A stretch of 64,000 nt of DNA from Bin55 sp965116055 (GTDB lineage: Bacteria > Pseudomonadota > Gammaproteobacteria > Pseudomonadales > Azotimanducaceae). The translations under genes and the position numbers were made by a program. Of this stretch, positions 44,329-52,511 are shown in pieces (within the stretch, counting starts at the first letter, position 1; every line of letters starts with the position of its first letter). The notes under the pieces are model-generated. The model made no database searches. It worked only from the letters and a program-made list of their open reading frames with translations, and was not told the origin of the DNA. Where the stretch lies: the NCBI GenBank assembly GCA_965116055.1, contig OZ220466.1, positions 2,914,001 through 2,978,000 on the forward strand. Direction: 5' to 3'.

Positions 44329-44979
44329 ATGCTACGCTGGGTGCACGCTGTAGCAGCTTTATTTCTAGGCATCGTATTACCAGCGTGCTCCTCGCTATCC
44401 GAAGAAGAATGTCTCTATCTAAATTGGCAAGTAGAGGGCATTAGGGACGGCACACAGGGCGCACCTGCAAGCGAAATTGAGAAGTATCAATCCATGTGCG
44501 ATAGATACGCTATTCAAGTTGATCGAGAAATGTACGAGAAAGGCCGTTTGGAAGGCGTAACCAAGTATTGCACCAGATCCAACGGTTTCAAGGTAGGCAT
44601 AAACGGCAGAAACTATCGAAACGCTTGTCCGAGGCAGCTCGCGTCTTCTTTTCTAAGTGGCTATCAACCAGGAAGCGAATTGCATCGCGTTGACAATAAT
44701 GTGAATGCGGCGAGACGTATAGTGTCTTCTGCCACCAGTCAAATCTCGCGCAACAAGCAACGCATTGACGAAGCATGGGCGCAACTTGAAGATGCCGACC
44801 TCACCTCAGAGGAACGACGCAAGATTCGTCAACGGATTCGAGAACTCGACCACGACATTGCCAATGCTCGAGATAAACGTATCGTTGCACAATTACGTAT
44901 ACCCGAGTTAGAAAACACTTGCCTTGAAGTCAAAGAACGCGTCGAAGCACTGGGCTTTGCAGTTCGTAATGTGTGTTGA
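44329..44979 (+). CDS. DUF2799-like lipoprotein
   Basis: Lipoprotein of 216 residues from the ATG at 44329; the frame is open from 44260 but the earlier ATG would put polar residues before the signal peptide. The signal peptide is MLRWVHAVAALFLGIVLPACSS, with lipobox LPAC, so Cys20 would be lipidated and the protein anchored in an outer or inner membrane. The mature part is Cys-containing (ECLYL, SMC, KYC, GAC-like RNAC, TC at the end) and has a coiled-coil region about residues 110-205. The GMEKYCT-like EGVTKYC and GINGRNYRNACP segments resemble DUF2799 proteins of unknown function. No operon partner is obvious. Confidence 0.7.
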   Translation: MLRWVHAVAALFLGIVLPACSSLSEEECLYLNWQVEGIRDGTQGAPASEIEKYQSMCDRYAIQVDREMYEKGRLEGVTKYCTRSNGFKVGINGRNYRNACPRQLASSFLSGYQPGSELHRVDNNVNAARRIVSSATSQISRNKQRIDEAWAQLEDADLTSEERRKIRQRIRELDHDIANARDKRIVAQLRIPELENTCLEVKERVEALGFAVRNVC

Positions 44980-45013
44980 TCAATAACTCCAAGTAAAGAC
45001 ATAGAGATATCCA

Positions 45014-46564
45014 ATGGTTTGGCAACCCGAAGTTGAGGAACTCCAACGACGCAAGGCTTTTTCCGAAGGAATGGGCGGTGAGCTAGGCGTCGCTGAGCAA
45101 CGCAAGCGCGGCAAGCTGACAGTGCGCGAGCGTATTCGACTCATCGCCGATAACAGCGAGTTTCAAGAAATCGGCCAGCTGGCCGGTGCCGCAACATACG
45201 AAGGCAATACACTCACCCACGTACGGCCGTCCAACATGGTGATCGGCACGGCCAAGATCGACGGCCGGACAGCGGTAGTCACCGCAGGTGACTTTACCGT
45301 ACGAGGCGGCTCAGCCGATGGTTCCATCGGGAATAAAGGTGGCCATGCCCAAACCATGGCATCCGAGTGGAAACTGCCGTTCATACGCCTGCTTGACGCC
45401 ACTGGCGGCAGCGTCAAGACTTTCGAGAATATCGGCCGCACGTACATTCCGACCAATCCAGTCACACCTGGGATTGAGAAGTTGCTTTGCGAAGTGCCGG
45501 TGGTTGGAGCGATCCTTGGTTCAGTGGCGGGTCTCCCAGCGGTTGATGCGTGTCTCGCGCATTTCAATGTGATGGTCAAAGGCATCAGCCAGTTGTTTCC
45601 CGGTGGTCCTCCCGTTGTCAAGGCAGCGTTGGGCATTGATATCTCCAAAGAGGACTTAGGAGACGAGCGAACCCAAGTATTCGAAAGTGGCACCGTTGAT
45701 AACCTTGCCAACTCGGAAGAGGAAGCGTTCAAGATGATTCGGCAATTCCTCAGCTATCTACCCTCAAACGTATGGCAAATGCCGCCACGCGGCGATACTG
45801 CTGACGACCCAAATCGACGCGATGAAAGTTTGCTCTCGTTGATACCGCGCGAGAAACGTCGAACATACAACCCTCGACGTATTTTGAAAGCTGTCCTTGA
45901 TCGCGAGTCGTTTTTCGAGATCACACCACATTACGGGCGCTCACGCATAGTCGGGTTAGCGCGCATGCATGGCTATCCCGTAGGCGTCATGATTAACAAC
46001 CCGAATCGCATCGGCGGCTCCATGGATGTCACAGCGGGAGTAAAAGTCATTCGCTTTCTCCAGCTTTGCGATACATTCCACCTCCCCATGCTCTACCTCG
46101 CCGACGAGCCAGGCTTTATGGTCGGGCCGGAACAGCAATCTCTCGGTATCGTTCGAGCTGGAGCGAAAATGATCTGCGCCACCCTCAGAACCCGCATGCC
46201 GTGGTTTTCAGTTATCATACGGCAACTTTACGGGGTTGCCGGCCAATGCCATGATCGACCTGGCGGGATGTTTAAACGTGTCGCTTGGCCATCCGGTCAT
46301 TGGGGTTCTATGCACATCGCCGGCGGCGTATCTGCCGCTTATCGTCGCGTCATAGCGGATGCTGACGATCCCATTGCAAAGCAAAAAGAAATCGAAGAAA
46401 AACTCGAAAACCTGTCCTCTCCATTCAAGACCGCGGAAGCGTTCAATATTGAAGAAATCATTGACCCACGCGACACGCGACCGCTCATGTGCGAGTTTGT
46501 TGAACTCGCTCAAGAACAATTAAAGACCCAATTAGGTCCGAGTCCCACGCCTTATATGCCTTGA
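45014..46564 (+). CDS. Acyl-CoA carboxylase carboxyltransferase (beta) subunit
   Basis: Carboxyltransferase of 516 residues, transferring CO2 from biotin to an acyl-CoA such as propionyl- or methylcrotonyl-CoA. KLTVRERIRLIADNSEFQEIG at about residue 34 and the N-terminal zinc-free half lead to GGSAD...GGHAQTMASEW near 97-110 and the oxyanion-hole stretch GGPPVVKAALGIDISKEDLG near residue 196; the C-terminal half has VGVMINNPNRIGGSMDV near 325 and the SMHIAGGVSAAYRR region near 433. The stop is at 46562-46564. The biotin carboxylase (alpha) subunit is not adjacent, so it is encoded elsewhere or another carboxylase supplies it. Crotonase-type or methylmalonyl partners in the window fit a propionate theme. 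Confidence 0.9.
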   Translation: MVWQPEVEELQRRKAFSEGMGGELGVAEQRKRGKLTVRERIRLIADNSEFQEIGQLAGAATYEGNTLTHVRPSNMVIGTAKIDGRTAVVTAGDFTVRGGSADGSIGNKGGHAQTMASEWKLPFIRLLDATGGSVKTFENIGRTYIPTNPVTPGIEKLLCEVPVVGAILGSVAGLPAVDACLAHFNVMVKGISQLFPGGPPVVKAALGIDISKEDLGDERTQVFESGTVDNLANSEEEAFKMIRQFLSYLPSNVWQMPPRGDTADDPNRRDESLLSLIPREKRRTYNPRRILKAVLDRESFFEITPHYGRSRIVGLARMHGYPVGVMINNPNRIGGSMDVTAGVKVIRFLQLCDTFHLPMLYLADEPGFMVGPEQQSLGIVRAGAKMICATLRTRMPWFSVIIRQLYGVAGQCHDRPGGMFKRVAWPSGHWGSMHIAGGVSAAYRRVIADADDPIAKQKEIEEKLENLSSPFKTAEAFNIEEIIDPRDTRPLMCEFVELAQEQLKTQLGPSPTPYMP

Positions 46565-46693
46565 GCTATATCCGCAAACTTCAATCGTCAAATGATGCGC
46601 CTGCAACCATCGGCAGAAATGGAACGGTATGCAGGAAAACTATTAACCAAGCGCTAAAGCGCGTAGACTGCCGATAATTGCATCCTGCAGAGT

Positions 46694-46770
46694 GGCTACG
46701 TAGCTCAGTTGGTTAGAGCATAGCATTCATAATGCTAGGGTCGTTGGTTCAAGTCCAACCGTAGCTACCA
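46694..46770 (+). tRNA. tRNA-Met (CAT)
   Basis: Folds as a full cloverleaf of 77 nt including an encoded CCA. The acceptor stem GGCTACG pairs with CGTAGCT with a G-U first pair; the anticodon loop reads TTCATAA, anticodon CAT, and GGTTCAAGTCC is the T-arm. The G1-U72 pair and the absence of the C1-A72 mismatch point to an elongator rather than an initiator. It stands alone between the carboxyltransferase and DoxX genes. Confidence 0.93.
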
Positions 46771-46816
46771 CTGTATTGCGATTTCGCGTGTATACGGTTT
46801 CGGGGAAAATCGCCCA

Positions 46817-47416
46817 ATGATTCAAAAAATAGCAACGTTGTGGTCTTCTCTATTAGGTTTACTCAAACCCATTGACGGTATCCCACCGCTCTTGGCGCGA
46901 ATCTACCTGGCACCCGTTATGCTCCAAGCAGGATACACGAAATTGGCAGGGTTCGATAACACCGTTTCGTGGTTCGAAAATCTAGGCTTTCCCTTGGCCA
47001 CCTTCAGCGTCGCCGTCGTCGCTTTGGCGGAATTCGTAGGCGGTATATTGCTCGTGCTTGGATGGTTCATACGCTTAGTTTGCATACCGCTCATGATTGC
47101 GATGCTCGTCGCCGGTTTCGTCGTCCATGGCTCTAACGGTTGGTTGACTCTTTCTGACGGTAACAGTTGGTTGGCAAATGAAAGGGTTGAGGCCGCGCAA
47201 GAACAGAAGCAAGCCATACGCCAGCTGATGCGCGAGCACGGCGATTACAAGTGGCTGACGAGCAATGGCCCAATGACCATCCTTAACAATGGCATGCAGC
47301 TTGCTATGACGTACTTTTTGCTTTTATTCATACTTTTCTTTACCGGGGCCGGCCGTTACACAAGCTTGGATTATTGGCTGGGCAACTGGTTGAAACTGCG
47401 CTTCAATCCAAACTGA
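46817..47416 (+). CDS. DoxX family membrane protein
   Basis: Inner-membrane protein of 199 residues with four hydrophobic helices in DoxX arrangement. ARIYLAPVMLQAGYTKLAGF near residue 27 is the diagnostic first helix/loop, and VVALAEFVGGILLVLGWFIR near 67 the second. An insertion of about 55 residues, rich in charged residues (residues 104-155), separates the third and fourth helices and is longer than in most relatives; its function is unknown. The stop overlaps the ATG of the downstream DUF1801 gene in a TGATG, so the two are coupled. DoxX proteins take part in quinone or sulfur-linked redox chemistry. Confidence 0.86.
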   Translation: MIQKIATLWSSLLGLLKPIDGIPPLLARIYLAPVMLQAGYTKLAGFDNTVSWFENLGFPLATFSVAVVALAEFVGGILLVLGWFIRLVCIPLMIAMLVAGFVVHGSNGWLTLSDGNSWLANERVEAAQEQKQAIRQLMREHGDYKWLTSNGPMTILNNGMQLAMTYFLLLFILFFTGAGRYTSLDYWLGNWLKLRFNPN

Positions 47417-47844
47417 TGGCATCAAATCAAAACAAAACCGTTGCCACGGACGCGAACGTCGAATCGTTTATTCGCGGGGTCGACAACGAGATCAAGCTTA
47501 CCGACTCTTTCGCTTTGCTGGACATCATGGAAAAAATCACTGGGTGCCCAGCCGTCATGTGGGGTACATCGCTCGTCGGTTTCGGTAAATATCGCTACAA
47601 GTACGCCAGCGGCCGCGAAGGTGAGTTTTTTCTAACGGGTTTTTCGCCGCGCAAACAAACGTTGACTATATACATCATGCCGGGGTTCTCAGAGTACGAA
47701 AACATACTTAACCAGCTTGGTAAATTCAAAACTGGAAAATCCTGCTTGTACGTCAAGAAACTCGCCGATATTGATGAAGATCTTTTGAAAAAGCTCATTA
47801 CACGCAGCGTAGACTTCATGCGCGACAAGTACGAGACCGATTAA
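47416..47844 (+). CDS. DUF1801 (YdhG-like) domain protein
   Basis: Soluble protein of 142 residues from the ATG at 47416, which overlaps the DoxX stop. FIRGVDNEIKLTDSFALLDIMEKITGCP-region (residues 15-43) and VMWGTSLVGFGKYRYKYASG (near 46) match the DUF1801/YdhG fold, an SRPBCC-unrelated small alpha/beta domain of unknown role. TIYIMPGFSEYENILNQLGKF and SCLYVKKLADIDEDLLKKLI follow. It ends DKYETD. Coupling to a DoxX membrane protein is suggestive but unexplained. Confidence 0.85.
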   Translation: MASNQNKTVATDANVESFIRGVDNEIKLTDSFALLDIMEKITGCPAVMWGTSLVGFGKYRYKYASGREGEFFLTGFSPRKQTLTIYIMPGFSEYENILNQLGKFKTGKSCLYVKKLADIDEDLLKKLITRSVDFMRDKYETD

Positions 47845-47854
47845 CTTGACTGAA

Positions 47855-48304
47855 ATGTCTTCGGTTAAGGCACTCAACACGCTCAATGATCCCCTCGTTT
47901 TTCTCCGAGAACAGTCGCTCGCCATGTTTCCCGAGCGTCAAGTATCTGGATCGGTCCTTATGTCAAACGTGGCATTCGGCGCTGCCGCGCTAGGTTCAGG
48001 TCATGTCGAGATATGCAACAACGGCAATTGGTGGTTTATCGCGAGTGAAACGAATTGGTTAGAACGTGACTTGCCATCAGGGTGTGGTGTTACAGATCTG
48101 TTTCGTTCGCGCGTGAAATTCCCACAACTTGGCCCGAACAGTTACCGACCGGAGTTGTACGTTGGTGTATATGCAGAAGATGTCTACGTTGAACTAAACG
48201 GCCGCTTCGTTGCAATAAAAGGGAACGAAGCAGATGCCAGACTGCACGTTGGTGTAGTTCCACCATGGTGCATTTATGTCTTGGGATGCCAAATAGTCCC
48301 GTGA
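47855..48304 (+). CDS. Hypothetical protein
   Basis: Open frame of 149 residues from the ATG at 47855 (a TTG at 47846 adds three residues and follows the DUF1801 stop directly). I recognise no family. Early residues ALNTLNDPLVFLREQSLAMF lead to a block with NNGNWWFIASETNWLERD near 61 and a segment LYVGVYAEDVYVELNGRF near 106, an alternating beta pattern. No membrane helix and no signal peptide. Its position 10 bp after the DUF1801 gene suggests the same transcript. The following sequence is accessory in character. Confidence 0.5.
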   Translation: MSSVKALNTLNDPLVFLREQSLAMFPERQVSGSVLMSNVAFGAAALGSGHVEICNNGNWWFIASETNWLERDLPSGCGVTDLFRSRVKFPQLGPNSYRPELYVGVYAEDVYVELNGRFVAIKGNEADARLHVGVVPPWCIYVLGCQIVP

Positions 48305-48370
48305 CCTTGAGAGGACGCTAATTCCGGTCCAAGGCGCGCTGAAATTCACGCCTACAGCCACCGCGAGTTC

Positions 48371-48391
48371 ACCGAGAGCGTAACGCTCGGT
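48371..48391 (+). repeat. Hairpin before the macro-domain pseudogene
   Basis: ACC at 48371-48373 pairs with GGT at 48389-48391, and GAGCG at 48376-48380 with CGCTC at 48384-48388, around a TAA loop, with a two-base bulge (GA). It lies between the last intact gene and the frameshifted macro-domain frame. No T-run follows, so an intrinsic terminator is unlikely. Confidence 0.35.
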
Positions 48392-48423
48392 ACACGCGAT
48401 CTCATGCACGATACAACGCATCT

Positions 48424-48929
48424 ATGCTGCCTATAGGCTTGGGCGTGTTGCGCTTTCAAACGGGCGATCTGCTCCAGGCGGAGGTCGAGGCCCTCGTCAA
48501 TCCAGTCAACTGCGTTGGCGTGATGGGTGATGGGCCGCGGCTTGGCGCGCCAGTTCAAACAAGCCTACCCAAAAACTTTCACATATACGCCGACGTATGC
48601 GCATACCGCGGACTACAACCCAAGGAGGTGCTGGTGGTACGGATCGACCAGCAGACCCATCATCGGTATATCTTGAACTTCCCACTAAACGCCACTGGCG
48701 TCAGCCGAGTACGATCAACGACATTGAAAGAGGACTTAAAGTGCTTGTGAAGGCAATTCGGAGGTAGGAGATTCAATCCATTGCCATACCCGCGCTTGGT
48801 TGTGGCTTAGGAGGCCTGGAGTGGGGTCAGGTGCGCATACGAATCATTGACGCGTTACTCCAAGTTGAGGCGTTGCATACCGTGATCTATGAGCCTCACA
48901 TGGCAGCCGAACGCCATGTTCGCAGATGA
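48424..48929 (+). pseudogene. DarG-like macro-domain gene, frameshifted
   Basis: Macro domains of this type (DarG antitoxin-like) remove ADP-ribose from DNA. The conserved order is visible: VLRFQTGDLLQAEVEALVNP, then NCVGVMG, then a 19-residue stretch in the wrong frame that restores to RGLARQFKQAYPK if one base is shifted, then NFHIYADVC, RYILNFP, and later IQSIAIPALGCGLGGLEWG in a third frame after a TGA at 48748. A further TAG at 48765 lies in that frame. At least three lesions make the gene inactive unless sequencing errors caused them. A DarT-like toxin partner is not seen upstream. Confidence 0.75.
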
Positions 48930-49171
48930 TGTTAACGTTAACAGGTCGGTTTGCTAAGATTAAGGCGCTTTTAATTTTTAGAGGTATCGTCAAAGTCCGA
49001 ATCCTGATCTATACGTGCTTAAGTTAGGTTGATGGGTTAGATCACTACATTGCATACGTTTCATTGAGAAATACTGACAAAATCAATACAAATGGCGGGT
49101 GAATAACGACACACTGAATTAATCAATGTACACGGATAGGTTATGGAATCAGCGAACAACTTGACGATCAA
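48930..49171. other. Gene-free AT-rich spacer
   Basis: About 240 bp between the macro-domain relic and the orphan ORF. AT-rich, with short open frames only. I see no domain, palindrome or promoter that I would defend. Confidence 0.4.
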
Positions 49172-49552
49172 TTGAGTATGTTTTTTGGTACTAATAGGAT
49201 AGACAAAATCAATCTAGCCATGACTACAACACCTTATCTAGGCATGCTGTGCATTGACGCGCAAGCTGCATTCTTATCTGCACATGGATGGGAAGTGAAT
49301 GTGTGGGAAGCACACGGCCACGCGCGGATCTATGTCAATGCGACTGCAGGTTTAAAGGTGGACCCCGATGTGAAAGTCTATTTGGACTTTATCGGCGGTA
49401 GCCAAGACGATATATATGACGGCTCGTTTGATATGGCGGAGTGTTACGTGCTACGAGTGGGCGTCACGGAAGGCAGTCAACAGATGTGGTGGTTGAGCCG
49501 CGTGCGTAACGAATTGGACGATCTTCTGGACGACGGCTACGATCATGTTTGA
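49172..49552 (+). CDS. Orphan small protein upstream of the restriction-modification pair
   Basis: Open frame of 126 residues with a TTG start at 49172 (an internal ATG at 49220 would give 110). I do not recognise a family. The sequence is acidic, with ALNVWEAHGHARIYVNAT-like NVWEAHGHARIYVNAT near residue 43 and a beta-rich middle, ending ELDDLLDDGYDHV. A following 183-bp spacer separates it from the methyltransferase gene. It may be an accessory part of the restriction-modification locus, or unrelated. Confidence 0.45.
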   Translation: MSMFFGTNRIDKINLAMTTTPYLGMLCIDAQAAFLSAHGWEVNVWEAHGHARIYVNATAGLKVDPDVKVYLDFIGGSQDDIYDGSFDMAECYVLRVGVTEGSQQMWWLSRVRNELDDLLDDGYDHV

Positions 49553-49735
49553 TTGGTTACTTAGATTGGTTCCGAGACTAAGGCGGGCACTCACTCGCTA
49601 TAAGGAATACACGAAAAACTGAGAACTATCTAGCGCGCCACACAAAACTGCACGGAAGAGGCAAGTATCAAGTATGATGAGTGCGGGCGCAAATCATGAG
49701 GACGATTGTTTTATTTTCTTACCTAGAAATGCACC

Positions 49736-50782
49736 ATGATGAATCCTGACCTTTTCGAAGACAGACTTGAGCCTAAGCAGTTAGACACCAAGGTATTTTG
49801 TGGGGATGCCCTTGACATTCTTAAGGGATTCCCATCGTCTTCAATTGACTGCTGTATCACATCCCCGCCTTATTGGGGGCAGAGAGAGTACAGCAACGGA
49901 GGCATCGGGCTAGAAGAAACGCCTGGGGAATACATCCATCGGCTTTGTACGATTATTTCTGAAATTAGACGCGTACTGACTCCTGTTGGGTCATTCTGGC
50001 TCAACATCGGTGACGCCTATCGAGATAAATCTCTTGTCGGCATACCGTGGCGCATCGCCATAAAACTCATAGACGAACAAGCGTGGATACTGCGCAATGA
50101 CGTGATATGGCACAAGGTGAAAGGATCGCCAGACAACTCGAAGGATAAACTCAGGCACGTTTACGAAGATATCTTTCATTTTGTTCTTCGCAAGAAATAC
50201 TACTATGACGTGGACGCTATACGCTCAAAGCCTCGGCGTACTCAAGTTCGCAATGGCGCTGTGGTTTCCGCAACTGGCGTATCCGGGGTACGGTACAAAA
50301 GACAGATAGAGTTATCCACGGCTCTGACGGATACGGAGAAAAAAAACGCACTATGGTCGCTTGATGCGATGCTGGCGGACGTGGCGGCAGGGCAATTGTC
50401 AGACTTTCGTATGATCATTCGTGGCCAGCAGCGAACGACGCATTCGGATAGTGAAAAACTATCCGGGCGGGCAAAAGAGTTGCGGGAAAAAGGCTTTTAC
50501 TTTCTCAAATATCACCCCAAAGGAACGAAGCCCTCCGATGTGTGGGACATCTTTCCGGAAGACACGCAAAAGCGAATCGGTCATTTCGCCCCGTATCCCG
50601 AGGATCTTTGTCGGCTTCCCATTATTTCTACGTGTCCGCCAGGAGGCGTTGTACTTGATCCGTTTTGTGGTACCGGTACCACGCTTGCTGTCGCTCATGG
50701 GCTCGGTCGAGTTGGCATCGGTATTGATATTTCTCCCGAATACGTGGCGATGACTAAAGACCGTATTGGCTCGATATCGTGA
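49736..50782 (+). CDS. Type II DNA methyltransferase (beta-class, N4-cytosine/N6-adenine)
   Basis: Methyltransferase of 348 residues with the beta-class order: the catalytic SPPYWGQREY (motif IV) first, near residue 41, and the SAM-binding VVLDPFCGTGTTLAVAHGLG (motif I) near residue 302, then GIGIDISPEYV. The SPPY form is commonest in N4-cytosine methyltransferases; N6-adenine methylation is possible. A C-terminal-to-middle insert of about 170 residues (target-recognition region) lies between the two motifs. Stop TGA overlaps the GTG of the restriction gene in GTGA, a coupled restriction-modification pair. Target sequence unknown; two GCGGCCGC sites occur in the window, at 7134-7141 and 47609-47616. 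Confidence 0.92.
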   Translation: MMNPDLFEDRLEPKQLDTKVFCGDALDILKGFPSSSIDCCITSPPYWGQREYSNGGIGLEETPGEYIHRLCTIISEIRRVLTPVGSFWLNIGDAYRDKSLVGIPWRIAIKLIDEQAWILRNDVIWHKVKGSPDNSKDKLRHVYEDIFHFVLRKKYYYDVDAIRSKPRRTQVRNGAVVSATGVSGVRYKRQIELSTALTDTEKKNALWSLDAMLADVAAGQLSDFRMIIRGQQRTTHSDSEKLSGRAKELREKGFYFLKYHPKGTKPSDVWDIFPEDTQKRIGHFAPYPEDLCRLPIISTCPPGGVVLDPFCGTGTTLAVAHGLGRVGIGIDISPEYVAMTKDRIGSIS

Positions 50783-51630
50783 ATAAAGTTGTGGATCTCT
50801 TTGGCATCAATGTTACAACCGGTCATCGCGTGGACTGGCGACGTATCGTTGCCGAGCAACACTGTCCATTCGTGGGAAAGAAATGCTTTAAAGTGCGTAA
50901 ATCGCAACCGGATATATCTATCGGCACGTGTACCGTATTGCACGGACAAGATTCAGCCCCGATTATGATCTGTCCGAATCGTCTTCTCGAAAGACAACAG
51001 ATTTTCGTTGACTGCCTTCATCTCCTTCAAGGTCATTCGCCTGGCAACGAATTACACATAGTCTCCGAGGCGAGCGTTCCAGGCGGCAGTATAGACTACT
51101 TCCTTGTATCTGCTTGGGAGAGGAAAGTAAGGGACTTCGTTGGCATCGAGCTTCAAACGTTAGACACGACTGGAACAGTATGGCCGGAGCGGCAACGGCT
51201 ACTTCAAGGGTTGGGGTTCAATGTAGAAGACGCGGATGTGGCCTCAGGCAAACGTTACGGCATGAATTGGAAGATGACCGCCAAGACGACTCTCATGCAA
51301 CTTCATCACAAAGTACGCACATTCGAGAGTTTGAACAAACATCTTGTGCTCGTTATTCAAGATAAACTCTTACACTATATGAAGAGAGAGTTTAAGTTCG
51401 AGCATCTGAGCATATCTCGCAACGCGGATCCGATGCACTTTCATTCCTACAGTTTGTCCAAGAAGATAGACGACTATCGCCTCACGCTCGCAGAACGTTA
51501 CAGTACCGACACGGAAGGGATTGCTGTTGGTTTGGGTCTTCAGGCCGAGGTTAACATAGGGCTATCGGAAATTGTGGCGGACATTGAGGCAAAGATTTCG
51601 GAGGCCACTTTGTTCACTATTTCTAGATAG
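50779..51630 (+). CDS. NotI-family type II restriction endonuclease
   Basis: Protein of 283 residues resembling the NotI endonuclease family. The N-terminal iron-binding Cys region is recognisable: EQHCPFVGKKCFK near residue 30, SIGTCTVLHG near residue 53, and MICPNRLLERQ near residue 68, giving four Cys in the order C-C-C-C of that family. The nuclease core is in SVPGGSIDYFLVSAW and FVGIELQTLDTTG near residues 98-130, a D-x(n)-E-x-Q arrangement instead of the common E-x-K. GTG start at 50779, coupled to the methyltransferase. It is one of few restriction enzymes with a Cys4 metal site; specificity need not be GCGGCCGC. Confidence 0.85.
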   Translation: MNKVVDLFGINVTTGHRVDWRRIVAEQHCPFVGKKCFKVRKSQPDISIGTCTVLHGQDSAPIMICPNRLLERQQIFVDCLHLLQGHSPGNELHIVSEASVPGGSIDYFLVSAWERKVRDFVGIELQTLDTTGTVWPERQRLLQGLGFNVEDADVASGKRYGMNWKMTAKTTLMQLHHKVRTFESLNKHLVLVIQDKLLHYMKREFKFEHLSISRNADPMHFHSYSLSKKIDDYRLTLAERYSTDTEGIAVGLGLQAEVNIGLSEIVADIEAKISEATLFTISR

Positions 51631-51746
51631 GCTGACTTCACTCGTAGCGTGTAAGGCGAACAAGACGCCGCGCAGGATCTAGCCTGCGGGAATGGTTTCT
51701 TGACTTCAGACTTTTTATCTCATAACTTACTGATATTAAATGAATC

Positions 51747-51762
51747 GCCCTTGAAAAAGGGC
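51747..51762 (+). terminator. GAAA-tetraloop hairpin after the restriction gene
   Basis: GCCCTT at 51747-51752 pairs perfectly with AAGGGC at 51757-51762 around a GAAA tetraloop, a very stable fold. It lies 117 bp after the restriction gene stop and just before the decayed transposase. A T-run follows neither strand closely, so it may be a weak terminator or an end of the mobile element. Confidence 0.4.
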
Positions 51763-51763
51763 A

Positions 51764-52331
51764 CTACAAATTTCGGGTGCTGTCGCGCCATCGGATGGGC
51801 GGTATCGGGAAGGGCGGCCACGCTTTGGTCGGTCGCGGTTTCCTTGATGGCGTGTAGGGGAACGGCGCAAGATACCAGTGCAACCTCAGCGTGCGATAGA
51901 TCGCCCGGGCATCGGTTGACGAGGCACTGAGGAGGCCGAACCTTCTTGAGCCTTTCGTATCGTACAGCATGCTGATCTGCAGGGCGTTCAACGCCCGGCG
52001 CATACGGTCCGGACTCATCCGCTGCCCCTGCACCTCCAGTCGATAGCGCAGATGCTGCAGACAGCAGAACGCCATGAAGCAGGTGGCCATATGCGCCTGC
52101 ACCCAGCGTGGCTTCCAGTGGAAGATCGGTCGGATGCTCAGGTCATGTTTGTTGGTGCGGAAACACGCTTCGATTTCCGCTAGCCTGCGGAACTGGGCGA
52201 TCAACTCACTCGGGTCAGTCTAGTCGCAGCCCCAGGCGGTGATGCCTCGCAGGCCATCCCAGCGGGCCGCCTGTGCAATCTTGTCCTCAAAAAAAGTATT
52301 GACACCAAATGGCAATTTCCTCTTCACTGCT
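51764..52331 (-). pseudogene. IS1634-type transposase, decayed
   Basis: Minus-strand relic of an IS1634/IS4-group transposase C-terminus. An N-terminal piece (GVNTFFEDKIAQAARWDGLRGITAWGC) is followed by a TAG at 52220-52222 in frame, then DPSELIAQFRRLAEIEACFRTN and RPIFHWKPRWVQAHMATCFMAF, the E-I-E-A-x-F-R motif and the H-W-x-P block of this group. The N-terminal half of the transposase and the element ends are missing. An open frame continues beyond the stop. The element is incapable of transposing itself. Confidence 0.8.
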
Positions 52332-52361
52332 CGACCTTGACACCCTTGAAACAGAAGTAAG

Positions 52362-52475
52362 TCGCTTCGAAACTAAACGAGATTCTCTAGGCTATCAACC
52401 TTGCCGTTCTCACCCACCGGTACTTGGCCCGAGCACGGTTGCCGGGATTTTTGCCGTATCGTATAGGGGATAAGC
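52362..52475. pseudogene. Degraded copy of the gpx / acyl-CoA-ligase junction
   Basis: About 110 bp closely matching 4622-4731, the convergent 3' ends of gpx and the acyl-CoA ligase gene (for example TCGCTTCGAAACTAAACGA is identical in both). Small indels and substitutions break both frames. It lies directly beside the transposase relic and before ychF. It looks like the surviving end of a second gpx-ligase copy, brought here or cut down by the IS element. Confidence 0.8.
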
Positions 52476-52511
52476 CTTGATTCCGCTAAGAACACCGCCC
52501 CTTGTCGGCTT

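Noticed and set aside
45163..45732. 189-residue frame antisense to the carboxyltransferase
   Set aside because: Mirror of a real gene, no recognisable family.
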